DNA of 64,000 nt from Pseudonocardia sp. T1-2H (GTDB taxonomy: Bacteria > Actinomycetota > Actinomycetes > Mycobacteriales > Pseudonocardiaceae): assembly GCF_038039215.1 (NCBI RefSeq), contig NZ_JBBPCL010000001.1:744001-808000 (forward strand). Reading direction: 5' to 3'. The notes under the pieces were generated by a model, which did no database searches, had not been told where the DNA came from, and worked only from the letters and a program-made list of their open reading frames with translations. Both the position numbers and the translations under genes were made by a program. Position 1 is the first letter of the stretch. Each line of letters begins with the position of its first letter. Below, one piece after another: positions 1 through 8,929 of the stretch.

Positions 1-1179
1 TGCCGGTCCGCCCGAGGCGCGACGGCGGCGCAGCGTCTCGCGCAGCGCCTCCGCGCCGGGCAGCCGATCACCGACGGCCTCGGCGACGACGGCGTCCACC
101 CAGCCCTCGATCAGGGCGAGCAGGGTCTCCAGCCGGGCCAGCGCCGCCTTCTGCTCGGGCGTGGTCTGCGGCTCGAACATGCCGGACTGCATGGCCTCCT
201 GGATGGAGGCCGGGTTCGCCGGGTCGATGTCCCGGGCGATCTCCTCGATGCGGGAGGTGTCGATGGTGATGCCGCGCGCGTACTCCTCGACGGCGCCGAG
301 CAGTCGCTCCCGCAGCCAGCCGACGTGCGCGAACAGGCGGTGGTGCGCGGCCTCGCGGGCGGCCAGGTAGATCATGACCTCGCTGGCCGGGCGGTCCAGG
401 CCCTGCGTGAACCTCTCGACGGCCTCGGGCAGCAGCGCCGCCGTGCGGCCCGGCCCGACCGGGAAGCCGATGTCGGTGGACGTCAGCACCTCGGCCGCGA
501 GCTGGCCCAGGCCGCTCCCGAGCTGCGAGCCGAACGCGAACCCGCCCATCTGACCGATCATCGCCAGCATCGGCCCGGCCGCGGCGCGGACCTCCTCGGG
601 CAGCCCCTCCACCCAGGCGCCGGAGACGCGCTGCGCCACCGGATCGCACAGCCGCTTCCAGGTGGGCATGCTCTCCTTGACCCACTCCGTCGGCGTCCAC
701 GCGACCGTCTCGGTGGCGCCGGCGGGGAAGTTCGTGGCCGGGTCCAGCCACAGCTCCGCGAGCTTGACGGCGTCGGACACCGCGGCGCGCTGCGCGTCGG
801 TGAGCGACGACGTCGTCTGCGCGAGCTGCTGGGTGGCCATCTGCGCGGCGAGCTCGTAGTTGACCGGGCCGTCGCCGGCGGAGGCCTGTGCGCTGCTCAA
901 CATCTGGCCGAGCTGGGTCAGCATCTGACCGAGCTGGCTGACGTCGAAGCCGCCGGGCCCGCCCGCGCCGGGCATGCCCGGCAGGCCCGGCAGGCCACCC
1001 GGGAAACCGGGGATCCCACCCGGGAACTGGCCGCCACCAGGCAGGTTGCCGAAGCCGAACGGATCATTGGGTCCGTCCGGGGTCTTATCTCCCTTGTCGC
1101 CCGATTCGTCCCGCGGGCGATCGCGGTCGCGATCCGGGTCGCGGTCGGAAGGGCCGAAGCCGAACGGGACGTCACTCAT
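1..1179 (-). CDS. Zinc-dependent metalloprotease (DUF2342/Zincin_2), C-terminus off the window
   Basis: The reading frame runs on the minus strand from an ATG at 1179 without a stop to base 1, giving 393 visible residues; the C-terminus lies outside the window. The first ~70 residues are Asp/Arg- then Gly/Pro-rich (GGxPGxPGxPG), as is common in the actinobacterial DUF2342 family of putative zinc metallopeptidases, some of which are labelled coenzyme F420-associated. Around residue 275 the sequence reads AAREAAHHRLFAHVGWL, the histidine-rich helix of this family. The start sits 249 bp from the divergent UPF0182 gene, so the two share a promoter region. The substrate is unknown. Confidence 0.85.
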   Translation of the reverse strand, partial: MSDVPFGFGPSDRDPDRDRDRPRDESGDKGDKTPDGPNDPFGFGNLPGGGQFPGGIPGFPGGLPGLPGMPGAGGPGGFDVSQLGQMLTQLGQMLSSAQASAGDGPVNYELAAQMATQQLAQTTSSLTDAQRAAVSDAVKLAELWLDPATNFPAGATETVAWTPTEWVKESMPTWKRLCDPVAQRVSGAWVEGLPEEVRAAAGPMLAMIGQMGGFAFGSQLGSGLGQLAAEVLTSTDIGFPVGPGRTAALLPEAVERFTQGLDRPASEVMIYLAAREAAHHRLFAHVGWLRERLLGAVEEYARGITIDTSRIEEIARDIDPANPASIQEAMQSGMFEPQTTPEQKAALARLETLLALIEGWVDAVVAEAVGDRLPGAEALRETLRRRRASGGPA

Positions 1180-1434
1180 GGCGTCCACGGTACGCGGGTC
1201 CGGACGGTCCCGGCGGCCTCCCGGCCCGGGTTCGCCGGGCGCGAAAGCGCCGGTCACGGGGTCCCCTCACACGGGAACTCCACATGCCGTCCGTAGAGTT
1301 GTCCCAGCAGGGCACGCCACTGGCCCGGCGTTGCGGTACGCGAGACGACACCCTGGTTCGCCTCCTGCCGCCGCGGTAGCCGGGTCCGACGGTGACGTCC
1401 GGCCGAGTCCGACCCGACCTGTAGGAGCGTGCCC

Positions 1435-4365
1435 GTGGCCATGCGGCCCCCGGTGGGAGCCCCGTCTCTCTCCCGCCGAACCAGGATCCTGCTCATCGCG
1501 GCCGCCGTGCTCGTGGTGGTGCTCCTCGGGGGCTCCCGGGTGGTCGACTTCTACGTCGACTTCCTGTGGTTCGGCGAGGTGGGCTTCCGTGGCGTCCTCA
1601 CCACGGTCCTGTTCACCCGGATCGTGGAGTTCATCGTCGGCGGCCTCCTCATGGGCGGCGCCATCGCGCTCACCCTGTGGATCGGCTATCGGTTCCGACC
1701 GGTGTTCGTGCCGGTCGCCGGGCCCGAGGACCCCATCGCGCGCTACCGCACGGTGATCATCTCGAGGCTGAAGCTGTTCGGCATCGGGATCCCGGTGGCG
1801 GTCGGCATCATCGCCGGGCTCGCCGCGCAGGGGGACTGGCAGACGGTGCAGATGTTCCTGAACTCCACGCCGTTCAACCAGACGGATCCCGAGTTCGGCT
1901 ACGACATCAGCTTCTACGCGTTCGAGCTGCCGTTCCTGCGGCTGCTGCTGAACTGGCTGTTCGTGATCGTGGCGGTCAGCTTCATCGTCGCCGTCATCAC
2001 GCACTACGTCTTCGGCGGGATCCGGCTCAGCGGCCGCTCCGGCCAGGTCTCGGCCGCGGCCCGCGCCCAGCTCGCGATCCTCGCCGGCGTGTTCGTGCTG
2101 CTCAAGGCCGTCGCCTACTACCTGGACCGCTTCGAGCTGCTGTTCTCCGACCGCAACCCGAACTTCAGCGGCGCCACGTACACGGACCTCAACGCCGTCA
2201 TGCCGGCGAAGCTGATCCTGCTCTTCATCTCGATCATCTGCGCCGCGGCGTTCTTCGGCGCGGTGTTCCGCCGGAACCTGCAGCTGCCCACGATCGCGGT
2301 GGTGCTGCTGGTGCTCTCCAGCGTCCTGGTCGGCGCGGCCTGGCCCGCCGTCCTGCAGCAGTTCGTCGTCGCGCCCAACGCGAACGAGCGCGAGGCGCCG
2401 TCGATCGAGCGCAACATCGCCGCCACCCGCGCGGCCTTCGGGCTGACCGACGACAAGGTCACCGTGCAGCCCTACAGCGGCACGTCGACGGCCACGTCCT
2501 CGCAGATCCGGGACGACGCAGCGACGGTGCAGAACATCCGCCTGCTGGACCCGAGCAAGCTGGCGAAGACTTTCACCCAGCTCCAGCAGCGACGGAACTT
2601 CTACGGCTTCCCGGACAAGCTGGACATCGACCGCTACACCGTCGGCGGGACGAAGCAGGACTACATCGTCGCCGCCCGCGAGCTGGACTCCAGCGCGCTG
2701 ACCGGCAACCAGCAGGACTGGATCAACCGCCACCTCGTCTACACCCACGGCAACGGGTTCGTCGCCGCGCCGGCGAACCAGGTCAACGCCGCGCTCGAGG
2801 ACACCGGCGGCCAGGGCGGCCTGCCCAACTTCACGGTCAGCGACACGACGACCGAGGGCGACATCCCGGTCACCGAGCCGCGGATCTACTACGGCGAGAA
2901 GATCACGGACTACTCGATCGTCGGGGCAGGGGCGGGCGACACGCCCCGCGAGTACGACACGGACAGCGCCCAGTTCACCTACAACGGCAAGGGCGGGGTG
3001 TCCATCGGCAACATCTTCAGCCGGCTCGCCTTCTCGCTGTACTACGGCGAGCGGAACATCCTGTTCAACAGCTCGATCAACGACAACTCGAAGATCATGT
3101 ACAACCGTGACCCGCGGGAGCGCGTCGAGAAGGCCGCGCCGTGGCTGACGGTGGACAACGACCCGTACCCCGCGGTCGTCGACGGCCGGGTGCAGTGGAT
3201 CCTCGACGGGTACACCACGCTGCAGAACTACCCCTACGCCGCGCAGGTGGCGCTGGGGGACACCACCAACGACAGCCAGCTCGGCCTGCAGGGGCAGCGG
3301 CTGCCGAACGAGACCATCAGCTACCTGCGGAACTCGGTGAAGGCGACCGTCGACGCCTACGACGGCACGGTCACGCTCTACGCGTTCGACGAGACCGACC
3401 CGGTCCTGAAGACCTGGATGAGCGCCTTCCCCGGCACGGTGAAGCCGGCGTCGGCGATCACCGACTCGCTGCGCGCGCACCTCCGTTACCCGGAGGACCA
3501 GTTCAAGGTCCAGCGCGAGCTGCTGACCCGGTACCACGTCAGCAACCCGGGTGAGTTCTTCTCGACGGTCTCGTTCTGGGACGTCCCCTCGGACCCGACG
3601 GTGCAGGGCAACACCGGCGCCTCGCAGGACGCCCAGCCCCCGTACTACCTGCTGACGGGGCTGCCCAACCAGCAGGGTGCGAGCTTCCAGCTGACGAGCG
3701 CGCTGGTCAGCCTGAGACGCCAGTTCATGGCGGCCTACATGACGGCCAGCTCCGAACCGGCCGACTACGGGAAGATCACCGTCCTACAGCTGCCGGCGGA
3801 CACCCAGACGCTCGGCCCGCAGCAGGTCCAGGCGCAGTTCCTCGGCTCGCCCCAGGTGTCGTCCGAGCTCAACCTGCTCCGGCAGAACCAGACGACGATC
3901 GACTACGGCAACCTGCTGACGTTGCCGGTGGCCGGCGGCCTGCTCTACGTCGAACCGGTGTACATCGAACGGGCGGGGCAGGACTCGTCCTACCCGCAGC
4001 TGGCCCGCGTCCTGGTGAGCTTCGGCGGCCGGGTCGGCTACGACGCCAACCTGGCGAAGGCGTTGGACCAGGTCTTCGGGCCCGGCGCGGGCGCAGCGGC
4101 GAGCGGCACGCCGACGCGGGGCGGTACCACTGCAAACACGCCCGCGACGCCCGCGCCGACGGGGACGGGGAACACGGCGGCCCAGGCCGCCGCGGCCGCG
4201 GAGATCTCGAACGCGCTGGCTCAGCTCAAGGCGGCCCAGTCCTCGGGTGACTTCGCGGCCCAGGGCCAGGCCCTCGCGGCACTGGACGCGGCCGTGAAGA
4301 AGTTCCAGGCGGCCCAGGGGGCGACGACACCGGCCCCGGCCACTCCCGCCTCGCCCGGGGGCTGA
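1435..4365 (+). CDS. UPF0182 family integral membrane protein
   Basis: A 976-residue protein of the actinobacterial UPF0182 family, whose molecular role is not established. Hydrophobic segments fill the first ~310 residues (about seven membrane spans, the first at ILLIAAAVLVVVLLGG), followed by a large extracytoplasmic domain with NxxPFN- and YYGE-type family motifs and an Ala/Thr/Pro-rich C-terminal tail. GTG 1435 is chosen because GGAG at 1424-1427 is 7 nt upstream; GTG 1429 would be too close to it and ATG 1441 is a later alternative. The length is normal for the family. Confidence 0.92.
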   Translation: MAMRPPVGAPSLSRRTRILLIAAAVLVVVLLGGSRVVDFYVDFLWFGEVGFRGVLTTVLFTRIVEFIVGGLLMGGAIALTLWIGYRFRPVFVPVAGPEDPIARYRTVIISRLKLFGIGIPVAVGIIAGLAAQGDWQTVQMFLNSTPFNQTDPEFGYDISFYAFELPFLRLLLNWLFVIVAVSFIVAVITHYVFGGIRLSGRSGQVSAAARAQLAILAGVFVLLKAVAYYLDRFELLFSDRNPNFSGATYTDLNAVMPAKLILLFISIICAAAFFGAVFRRNLQLPTIAVVLLVLSSVLVGAAWPAVLQQFVVAPNANEREAPSIERNIAATRAAFGLTDDKVTVQPYSGTSTATSSQIRDDAATVQNIRLLDPSKLAKTFTQLQQRRNFYGFPDKLDIDRYTVGGTKQDYIVAARELDSSALTGNQQDWINRHLVYTHGNGFVAAPANQVNAALEDTGGQGGLPNFTVSDTTTEGDIPVTEPRIYYGEKITDYSIVGAGAGDTPREYDTDSAQFTYNGKGGVSIGNIFSRLAFSLYYGERNILFNSSINDNSKIMYNRDPRERVEKAAPWLTVDNDPYPAVVDGRVQWILDGYTTLQNYPYAAQVALGDTTNDSQLGLQGQRLPNETISYLRNSVKATVDAYDGTVTLYAFDETDPVLKTWMSAFPGTVKPASAITDSLRAHLRYPEDQFKVQRELLTRYHVSNPGEFFSTVSFWDVPSDPTVQGNTGASQDAQPPYYLLTGLPNQQGASFQLTSALVSLRRQFMAAYMTASSEPADYGKITVLQLPADTQTLGPQQVQAQFLGSPQVSSELNLLRQNQTTIDYGNLLTLPVAGGLLYVEPVYIERAGQDSSYPQLARVLVSFGGRVGYDANLAKALDQVFGPGAGAAASGTPTRGGTTANTPATPAPTGTGNTAAQAAAAAEISNALAQLKAAQSSGDFAAQGQALAALDAAVKKFQAAQGATTPAPATPASPGG

Positions 4366-4378
4366 TCACAGCTCGAGG

Positions 4379-4417
4379 ACGGCACTCTCGGGACCTCGTC
4401 GGCCCCGAGGGTGCCGT
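4379..4417 (+). terminator. Hairpin downstream of the UPF0182 gene
   Basis: ACGGCACTCTCGGG pairs with CCCGAGGGTGCCGT (13 of 14 positions) 13 nt after the stop codon. There is no long U-tract, as is usual for actinomycete hairpins. Confidence 0.65.
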
Positions 4418-4779
4418 TCGGCGTTTCCGGGGCGTCGCGGCGGGGCCCGGCCGAGTCGCGGTGCGCTGATCCCTGCTGTGGCCACGAGACGGGGTGACGG
4501 GCCGATGATCGCGAAGTCGGGAGCGGGAGCGACCCCGTGGTGTCGGTGCCGCTCCCAGCATCGTGATCATGCTCTGGGCCTGTGAGCAGTGCCACGAGAG
4601 GCCCCGCCGGGGGCCTTGCCTGGGGAAACGTCGCCGGGGGCGGCTCGGGCGGAGCATCGTCGCAGCTCAGAGGCGGTGAACTGGTAAACCGACCCCCCGT
4701 GCACGGGCTGTTTTCCGGGGTGTAATGTTCTACCTACAACAGCAACACGGAAACACCAGAGTCCTTCGGGACTCAGCGG
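4418..4779. other. Intergenic region before tRNA-fMet, no gene seen
   Basis: No frame here has convincing coding character. The last ~50 bp should hold the tRNA promoter (a TGTAATGT-like -10 is visible near 4719-4726). Nothing else is recognised. Confidence 0.5.
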
Positions 4780-4853
4780 CGCGGGGTGGAGCAGCTCGGT
4801 AGCTCGCTGGGCTCATAACCCAGAGGTCGTAGGTTCGAATCCTACCCCCGCTA
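4780..4853 (+). tRNA. Initiator tRNA-fMet (CAT)
   Basis: A full cloverleaf: acceptor CGCGGGG (4780-4786) with CCCCGCT (4846-4852), T-arm GTAGG-TTCGAAT-CCTAC and anticodon CAT. Two initiator hallmarks are visible: the 1-72 position is an unpaired C/T, and three G-C pairs (GGG/CCC) flank the anticodon loop. CCA is not encoded. Its 3' half is the attachment site of an integrated island. Confidence 0.95.
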
Positions 4854-4856
4854 CTA
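4812..4856 (+). repeat. attL of island 1 (3' end of tRNA-fMet)
   Basis: The 45 nt from the anticodon loop to just past the tRNA 3' end recur identically at 8930-8974. The second copy lacks the 5' half of the tRNA, the classic footprint of tyrosine-recombinase integration into a tRNA gene. Confidence 0.92.
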
Positions 4857-4860
4857 GGAA

Positions 4861-4896
4861 GAACGGCCCCCAGGACATCGTCCTGGGGGCCGTTCT
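4861..4896 (+). terminator. Terminator hairpin after tRNA-fMet
   Basis: GAACGGCCCCCAGGAC and GTCCTGGGGGCCGTTC form a perfect 16-bp stem with a 4-nt loop, 8 nt after the tRNA. Confidence 0.85.
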
Positions 4897-4903
4897 CATG
4901 TCT

Positions 4904-4927
4904 CGGTAGTAAGACCGGTAGTACGAG
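4904..4927 (+). repeat. Tandem 12-bp repeats, putative integrase arm sites (left, island 1)
   Basis: CGGTAGTAAGAC is followed directly by CGGTAGTACGAG, 48 bp inside attL. A matching pair (CAGTAGTACGAA, CAGTAGTAGGAC) lies 115 bp inside attR at 8792-8815. The consensus is CRGTAGTANGAN. The position and pairing fit arm-type binding sites of a tyrosine integrase. Confidence 0.65.
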
Positions 4928-4932
4928 CGGTC

Positions 4933-5490
4933 TCAGCCGGTGCCGCGGGCGTCGTCCTGCGAGCGCTTCACCGCCTCCTCGATCATGCGCCCGATCAGGT
5001 CCGTCGCGGGCAGATCCAGTCCTGTCGAGCGCTGTGTGTAGATCTGGAACGTCACTGTGGCCCGACGCGATCACTCAGGATCTTGGGTTCGACCCCAGAG
5101 TTCAGCGAGAGCGTCGCGTACGCGTGGCGGACGTCGTGCAGCCGGATCCGCCGGGCACCGGCGGGCGTCGACGAACCGGTTGAACCTGTCCGTCACCGAA
5201 TCGGGATGTGGCCGGCGTCCGTCCGGCCAGACGAACAGCCAGCCGCCTGGTGCATAGGCGCGCTCGAACGCCTCCGCTCCTCGTCGAGCATCGCGAGATG
5301 CTGCCGCAGGCTGGCGACGGTGAAGGCATCCAGCGAGACCTGCCGGACCCCGGCATCGGACTTGCCGTCGGATTCCTCCGCACGGCCGCCGACGGAGATC
5401 AAGGTGTCGTCGATCTTCAGCGTGCCGGTGTCGAGATCGAGAAGGTCTCGGCGTACGCCGAGCAGCTCCGACCGCCGCATCCCGGCCCCA
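4933..5490 (-). pseudogene. Tyrosine integrase of island 1, broken
   Basis: Minus-strand pieces in shifting frames reconstruct the catalytic half of an integrase: GMRRSELLGVRRDLLDLDTG (box I Arg, near 5490), then AYAPGGWLFVWPDGR, then LHDVRHAYATLSLNSGV (box II HxxR), then the tail ATVTFQIYTQRSTGLDLP ending at a TGA at 4933-4935. At least two frame breaks and a lost Gly-His before ATVTF separate the parts. Everything N-terminal to the box I region is missing and is replaced by a membrane-protein frame. It lies just inside attL, the normal place for the element's own integrase, which is therefore dead unless the sequence is wrong. Confidence 0.8.
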
Positions 5491-5656
5491 GCTCGGAGCG
5501 GATGACGCTGATGACGGCCGCGACGACCAGCACGACGAACGCCACGCCGGCGATCGCCGTCACCGCGATCAAAGCCCATCCCAGGATCCCTTGGTCTTGG
5601 GCGGGCGTGGAGGTGGTCGTCGTGATCACGGAGAGCATGTCCATATCGATGATCAT
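5417..5656 (-). CDS. Small single-span membrane protein, 3' end fused to integrase debris
   Basis: An ATG at 5656 opens a 79-residue frame. Residues ~1-22 are polar and Thr-rich and residues ~25-50 form one hydrophobic helix (WALIAVTAIAGVAFVVLVVA). After IRSE (about 5495) the sequence is an off-frame reading of the integrase box I region, so the original C-terminus has probably been replaced by a deletion junction. Function is unknown. Confidence 0.35.
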   Translation of the reverse strand: MIIDMDMLSVITTTTSTPAQDQGILGWALIAVTAIAGVAFVVLVVAAVISVIRSELGPGCGGRSCSAYAETFSISTPAR

Positions 5657-6032
5657 CGGCCTCTGCGCCGGGGGTGTACATCACCCGACGGGCCTGATGT
5701 GGATCAGCGCAAAGTCGTACCCGACCTGCCGGGAATCGGGACGACACCGGCCTGCGCCGCGATGACGCTGAACGGGTGGACGTCCGGGGAACCGCCGCGA
5801 CGGGGGCGCTGGCACCCCCTCGTCGCCCGGGGCGCCGGCGCTGAGCACCGGGCCGATGGGCGCGGCTCGCGGAGCACCCGGATGAGCAGCCTTGATCAGC
5901 GCGATCGGATCAGGCGCGACAGGTCTGTCGATCGTGGCTATGGCAAATGCGTGGCAGTCCGCGGTGGTTGGTGCGGGCGACGAGCCGCGTTGCTGCAGGT
6001 CAGAAGCCCAATGCCGACCTGGGCGGCACTCC

Positions 6033-6083
6033 ACTGTGGATCCGTCGGCTTAGCCTACGAAGGTTCGAATCCTTCACCTGCCA
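6033..6083 (+). repeat. 3' end of a tRNA-Tyr gene (att-like remnant)
   Basis: The sequence reads as an anticodon-arm 3' part, the long class II variable arm typical of tRNA-Tyr (CCGTCGGCTTAGCCTACG), T-arm GAAGG-TTCGAAT-CCTTC and acceptor ACCTGCC plus A. No 5' half exists upstream, so it is not a functional tRNA. It is followed at once by a strong terminator, as at a real tRNA locus. Confidence 0.75.
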
Positions 6084-6092
6084 CACCCCGTG

Positions 6093-6135
6093 AAAACGGC
6101 CCCTGACCAGCGAGAAGCCGGTCAGGGGCCGTTTT
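6093..6135 (+). terminator. Terminator after the tRNA-Tyr remnant
   Basis: AAAACGGCCCCTGACC and GGTCAGGGGCCGTTTT form a perfect 16-bp stem whose right arm ends in TTTT. Confidence 0.88.
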
Positions 6136-6258
6136 CGTTGGTGTCCGGTCGTGTTCGACTCCGTCCGCCTATCCACGGGTGTTCGCGGTCGCTATGCGGT
6201 CGCGATCATGAACCGGGGTCCCGGAGGGCGTTCTCGATCCGCGGACCACGACAACATC

Positions 6259-6426
6259 ATGGTCAGCGAGTTCGGCGAGGAGATTCACCTACGGCCAGGC
6301 GGATGCCCAAGCTGTGGCGCGGACTTCATCACCGTCTATGCCGACCACTGTTGGCGCTGCGAGGCCGAGTTCCCGCCGGCCCAACGGATCGGCATAGCCG
6401 CCGAAGATCCGGTCGACAACGAGTAG
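6259..6426 (+). CDS. Small zinc-ribbon-like protein
   Basis: From ATG 6259 this gives 55 residues with two cysteine pairs, CPSCGADF and CWRCEAEF, separated by 14 residues, a spacing compatible with one zinc ribbon. The C-terminus is acidic. An in-frame ATG at 6208 would add 17 residues. Neither start has a strong Shine-Dalgarno sequence. No specific family is recognised. Confidence 0.45.
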   Translation: MVSEFGEEIHLRPGGCPSCGADFITVYADHCWRCEAEFPPAQRIGIAAEDPVDNE

Positions 6427-6581
6427 CCACGATCCTTGCCCCTGCAGCTCCTCGGCCACAGAATCTGGCATTCGCCCGCCCACTGCACTCCGGGCGGCGC
6501 AACTTTGTCCCCAGTCTGCAACGAGGAGCTTCACGGCACGGTCACGGTGGTACACCTCCCGTATCAGGAAGGGCCCCCACC

Positions 6582-7136
6582 ATGACGAACCCCAACGAAT
6601 CCGACGCGAAGAGCTCCAAGGGCGTCCGATCCGCGTCAGGTCCTCGGAGCGAAGCCGCCCCAGCGGTGAGACGGCGGCCCCGCGGCACCGCTACGGGCGC
6701 TGCCGACGCGGCGACTTCGCGGGTCAAGGGCGCCGCGAGGAAGCCCAACCGAGCCGCCACAGGCCGAACTCCACCCGACCCCCGTGGTCGGGCCGCCCCG
6801 AAGGCGCCAAAGCCCCGAGCAGCGGCAGTGACGAACCTCGCCGGGAAGGGTGCCGGCGCAGTCCAGGGCACGACCGGAGCCGTGAATTCGACGGTCGAGG
6901 GCACGGTAGGGACAGCAGTTTCGACGCTGCGCACCGGAGTCGGGGCAGGCTTCAGCTTGGCCGTCCACAAGGCGCTTCTGCTCCTGCAACTACTCAAACA
7001 GATCGCACTGCAGACCATCGAGGCACTCAGGCGACAGGCCATCGAGACACTCAGGCGACAGGCCATCGAGGTACTCGGGCGACTCGCTCGTCGCCTGCAG
7101 GAGGAGGCGGGGTCGAGGCTGGCGGCCGCACCATGA
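6582..7136 (+). CDS. Basic Ala/Arg/Pro-rich protein with C-terminal helical repeats
   Basis: A 184-residue protein. Residues 1-80 are rich in Lys, Arg, Ala and Pro, resembling histone-like tails. Residues ~85-125 are Gly/Thr/Val-rich (GAVQGTTGAVNSTVEGTVGTA). The C-terminus is an amphipathic helix with near-identical direct repeats of EALRRQAI / ETLRRQAI / EVLGRLAR, mirrored by a DNA repeat near 7020-7075. AGGAAG at 6566-6571 could be the ribosome site for ATG 6582. It may bind nucleic acid or surfaces, but I do not recognise the family. Confidence 0.6.
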   Translation: MTNPNESDAKSSKGVRSASGPRSEAAPAVRRRPRGTATGAADAATSRVKGAARKPNRAATGRTPPDPRGRAAPKAPKPRAAAVTNLAGKGAGAVQGTTGAVNSTVEGTVGTAVSTLRTGVGAGFSLAVHKALLLLQLLKQIALQTIEALRRQAIETLRRQAIEVLGRLARRLQEEAGSRLAAAP

Positions 7137-7499
7137 TGGTGCCACTGTTGGACGCGCGGCGTCGGACGGTGCGGCCTGAACGTCAAGCATCAGCCGAGAC
7201 ATGACATTTGATCGGGTCGCGCTGCTGCCGAATTTGCCTCTATGAGATCAAGGCGCCGCCTCCGGCGGCGCGCAGCGGGCCGGCTCGGCGGCCCCGCTCG
7301 GCTCGCGCCCTCCTGCCTCCGGCCCGGGCGCGGCCGGCGTGACCGCCAGCCGCCCTCCGCTTGCGCGTACCGCAGGCCACCCGACCCGCTCCCCCGGAAG
7401 CGGCCACGTGACGCGGTTACAGCACCTCCAACCGGCGTAGGCTGTCCTACTTGTCGGGCCACCCGAGGTCAGGCCTCGTTGAAGGCGAAACGGCTGTTC

Positions 7500-7526
7500 G
7501 TTTGCGTTACTGCCCGGTTCGGGTAA
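7500..7526 (+). promoter_or_regulatory. SigB/SigF-type stress promoter upstream of the STAS gene
   Basis: GTTT (7500-7503), 17 nt, GGGTAA (7521-7526): this fits the actinobacterial SigB/SigF class (GTTT-N15-17-GGGTA). It lies 38 bp upstream of the STAS start codon, and the target gene encodes a regulator typical of such sigma pathways. Confidence 0.6.
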
Positions 7527-7564
7527 CCGCGGGAGAGCGACGAACAGCTGCTTGGAGGTGTCCC

Positions 7565-7933
7565 GTGACACCGCAAGAGCCCACGGCCCGATTCATCGTC
7601 ACTGACGATCCGCCCGAGAACGGCATCCACCGGCTCAGGCTGGCCGGCGACCTCGACGCTACCGCCGCTCTCAGCCTTCACGCGCTGGCCCGAGAGCAAC
7701 TGGCCGCGTCTCCGCGGTTGCTCGCGCTGGACCTCACCCACCTCGCCCGCCTGACGTCGTCCGGCGCTCTGGCCCTCGCCGATGTCGCCGAGTGGGCAGG
7801 ACAGGCCGACATCGCCCTCTGCCTGATCGCCCCGCCCGCTCACGCCGTGCACGACGCTCTCGTCGCCGCCGACCTCGGGGAGTTGTTCGAAGTCCACCCC
7901 GACCTGGCTTCAGCGCTCGCCGACATGCGCTGA
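7565..7933 (+). CDS. STAS-domain protein (anti-sigma factor antagonist type)
   Basis: A 122-residue single-domain protein. The STAS core is visible as IHRLRLAGDLDATAALSL, LLALDLTHLARLTSSGALALADV and IALCLIAPP. The usual phosphorylatable Ser region is LTSSGA, so switching by an anti-sigma kinase is plausible. Start GTG 7565 is preceded by GGAGGT at 7554-7559. It is placed behind a stress-sigma promoter and 75 bp before a PucR-type HTH gene. No matching anti-sigma kinase is present in this window. Confidence 0.82.
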   Translation: MTPQEPTARFIVTDDPPENGIHRLRLAGDLDATAALSLHALAREQLAASPRLLALDLTHLARLTSSGALALADVAEWAGQADIALCLIAPPAHAVHDALVAADLGELFEVHPDLASALADMR

Positions 7934-8007
7934 CCAGCTACGCCGTCGACCACCGCAGGAGCAGTGATGACCTCACGAACATCCGTCCCCCGTCGGGGGT
8001 GTGTGTC

Positions 8008-8349
8008 GTGAACGCGGACCGGTTCGAGTTCCCCGGCTTGATTCGGCTCGGCCAGCACGACGGGGAGGTCGGCGCCTACGTCCGCCACTGGCTCGGCTCG
8101 GTGCTCGATTCCGACGCCGAGCACGGGACCCAGCTGGTCGCCACGCTGCGCGCCTATCTCGACTGCTGGGGCGAATACCCGCGGACCGCCCGCCTGCTCG
8201 GCATCCACACCAGCACCGTCCGCTACCGGGTCCACCGCATCCGCCAGGTCCTCGCCGCCGACCTCACCGACGGCAGCACCAGGTTCAACCTGCAGGTCGC
8301 CACCCACCTCCTCGGCTACATCGAGCGCGGTCGGCAGCTCCAGAGGTGA
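8008..8349 (+). CDS. PucR-type C-terminal helix-turn-helix protein
   Basis: A 113-residue protein equal to just the DNA-binding end of PucR/CdaR-family activators: AEHGTQLVATLRAYLDCWG, then the HTH TARLLGIHTSTVRYRVHRI, then DGSTRFNLQVATHLL. Full-length members carry several hundred more N-terminal residues. GTG 8008 is the likely start, although a remnant of a longer gene is possible. It sits just downstream of the STAS gene and may belong to the same transcript. Confidence 0.7.
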   Translation: MNADRFEFPGLIRLGQHDGEVGAYVRHWLGSVLDSDAEHGTQLVATLRAYLDCWGEYPRTARLLGIHTSTVRYRVHRIRQVLAADLTDGSTRFNLQVATHLLGYIERGRQLQR

Positions 8350-8414
8350 CGCCACCACCCCCCGCGGGCTCCGCCCGCACCCGGCACCGCTTCGGAGATC
8401 AGGGAAGTGCGGAC

Positions 8415-8479
8415 GTGGTGATCTCCTCACAGCACGCCGAGACGGAAGGGTTGCCCCGGCGCCGCGAGGAGATCACCAC
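8415..8479. repeat. Inverted repeat, possible terminator
   Basis: GTGGTGATCTCCTC (8415-8428) is exactly complementary to GAGGAGATCACCAC (8466-8479) across a 37-nt loop. It lies 65 bp after the PucR-type gene. Confidence 0.55.
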
Positions 8480-8791
8480 CAGCACCCGACGTGGACGGTG
8501 AGAACGACCCGCGCGGACTATGCGCGGACGCGGACGGTGGGTACCCGGCTCCACCGCAGGTCAGAGACGGTTTGCCAGCGCACTGTAAATCCGGTGCCGC
8601 GATGGCAGGCGAAGCAGGTCGACGGTGGCTTGACGGTCGCATTCGTGGTGGCCGGTCGCGACTGCTCGCGAGTGCACATGCAGGGCCAGATTGGCGCCGC
8701 TCTGGGTGGTGAGGCGGCATCTGGACGTCGCTGGGCTCTGGGTCCCCATCCTCGAAAGCGTGTGCGTGAGGTCGACGCAGGCTGGTCAAAC
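8480..8791. other. Island interior without a supportable gene
   Basis: Several overlapping frames are open on both strands but none has a recognisable domain or a convincing start. I see no gene here. Confidence 0.4.
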
Positions 8792-8815
8792 CAGTAGTAC
8801 GAACAGTAGTAGGAC
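8792..8815 (+). repeat. Tandem 12-bp repeats, putative integrase arm sites (right, island 1)
   Basis: CAGTAGTACGAA is followed by CAGTAGTAGGAC, 115 bp inside attR, matching the tandem pair at 4904-4927 in sequence and orientation. Confidence 0.65.
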
Positions 8816-8929
8816 TCTCCCGCGCCCGGCTGGACTCGACGGGACGGCGAGGGACAAGGCACAACGCTGCTGGTGGTCAAGCCGGGCCAGAGCGGACGGC
8901 CAAGGGACGCCGGGACGGTCCCCATTCGC

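Noticed and set aside
1267..3537. Long open frame antisense to the UPF0182 gene
   Set aside because: His/Arg/Val-rich shadow frame without domains; the plus-strand gene is clearly the coding one.
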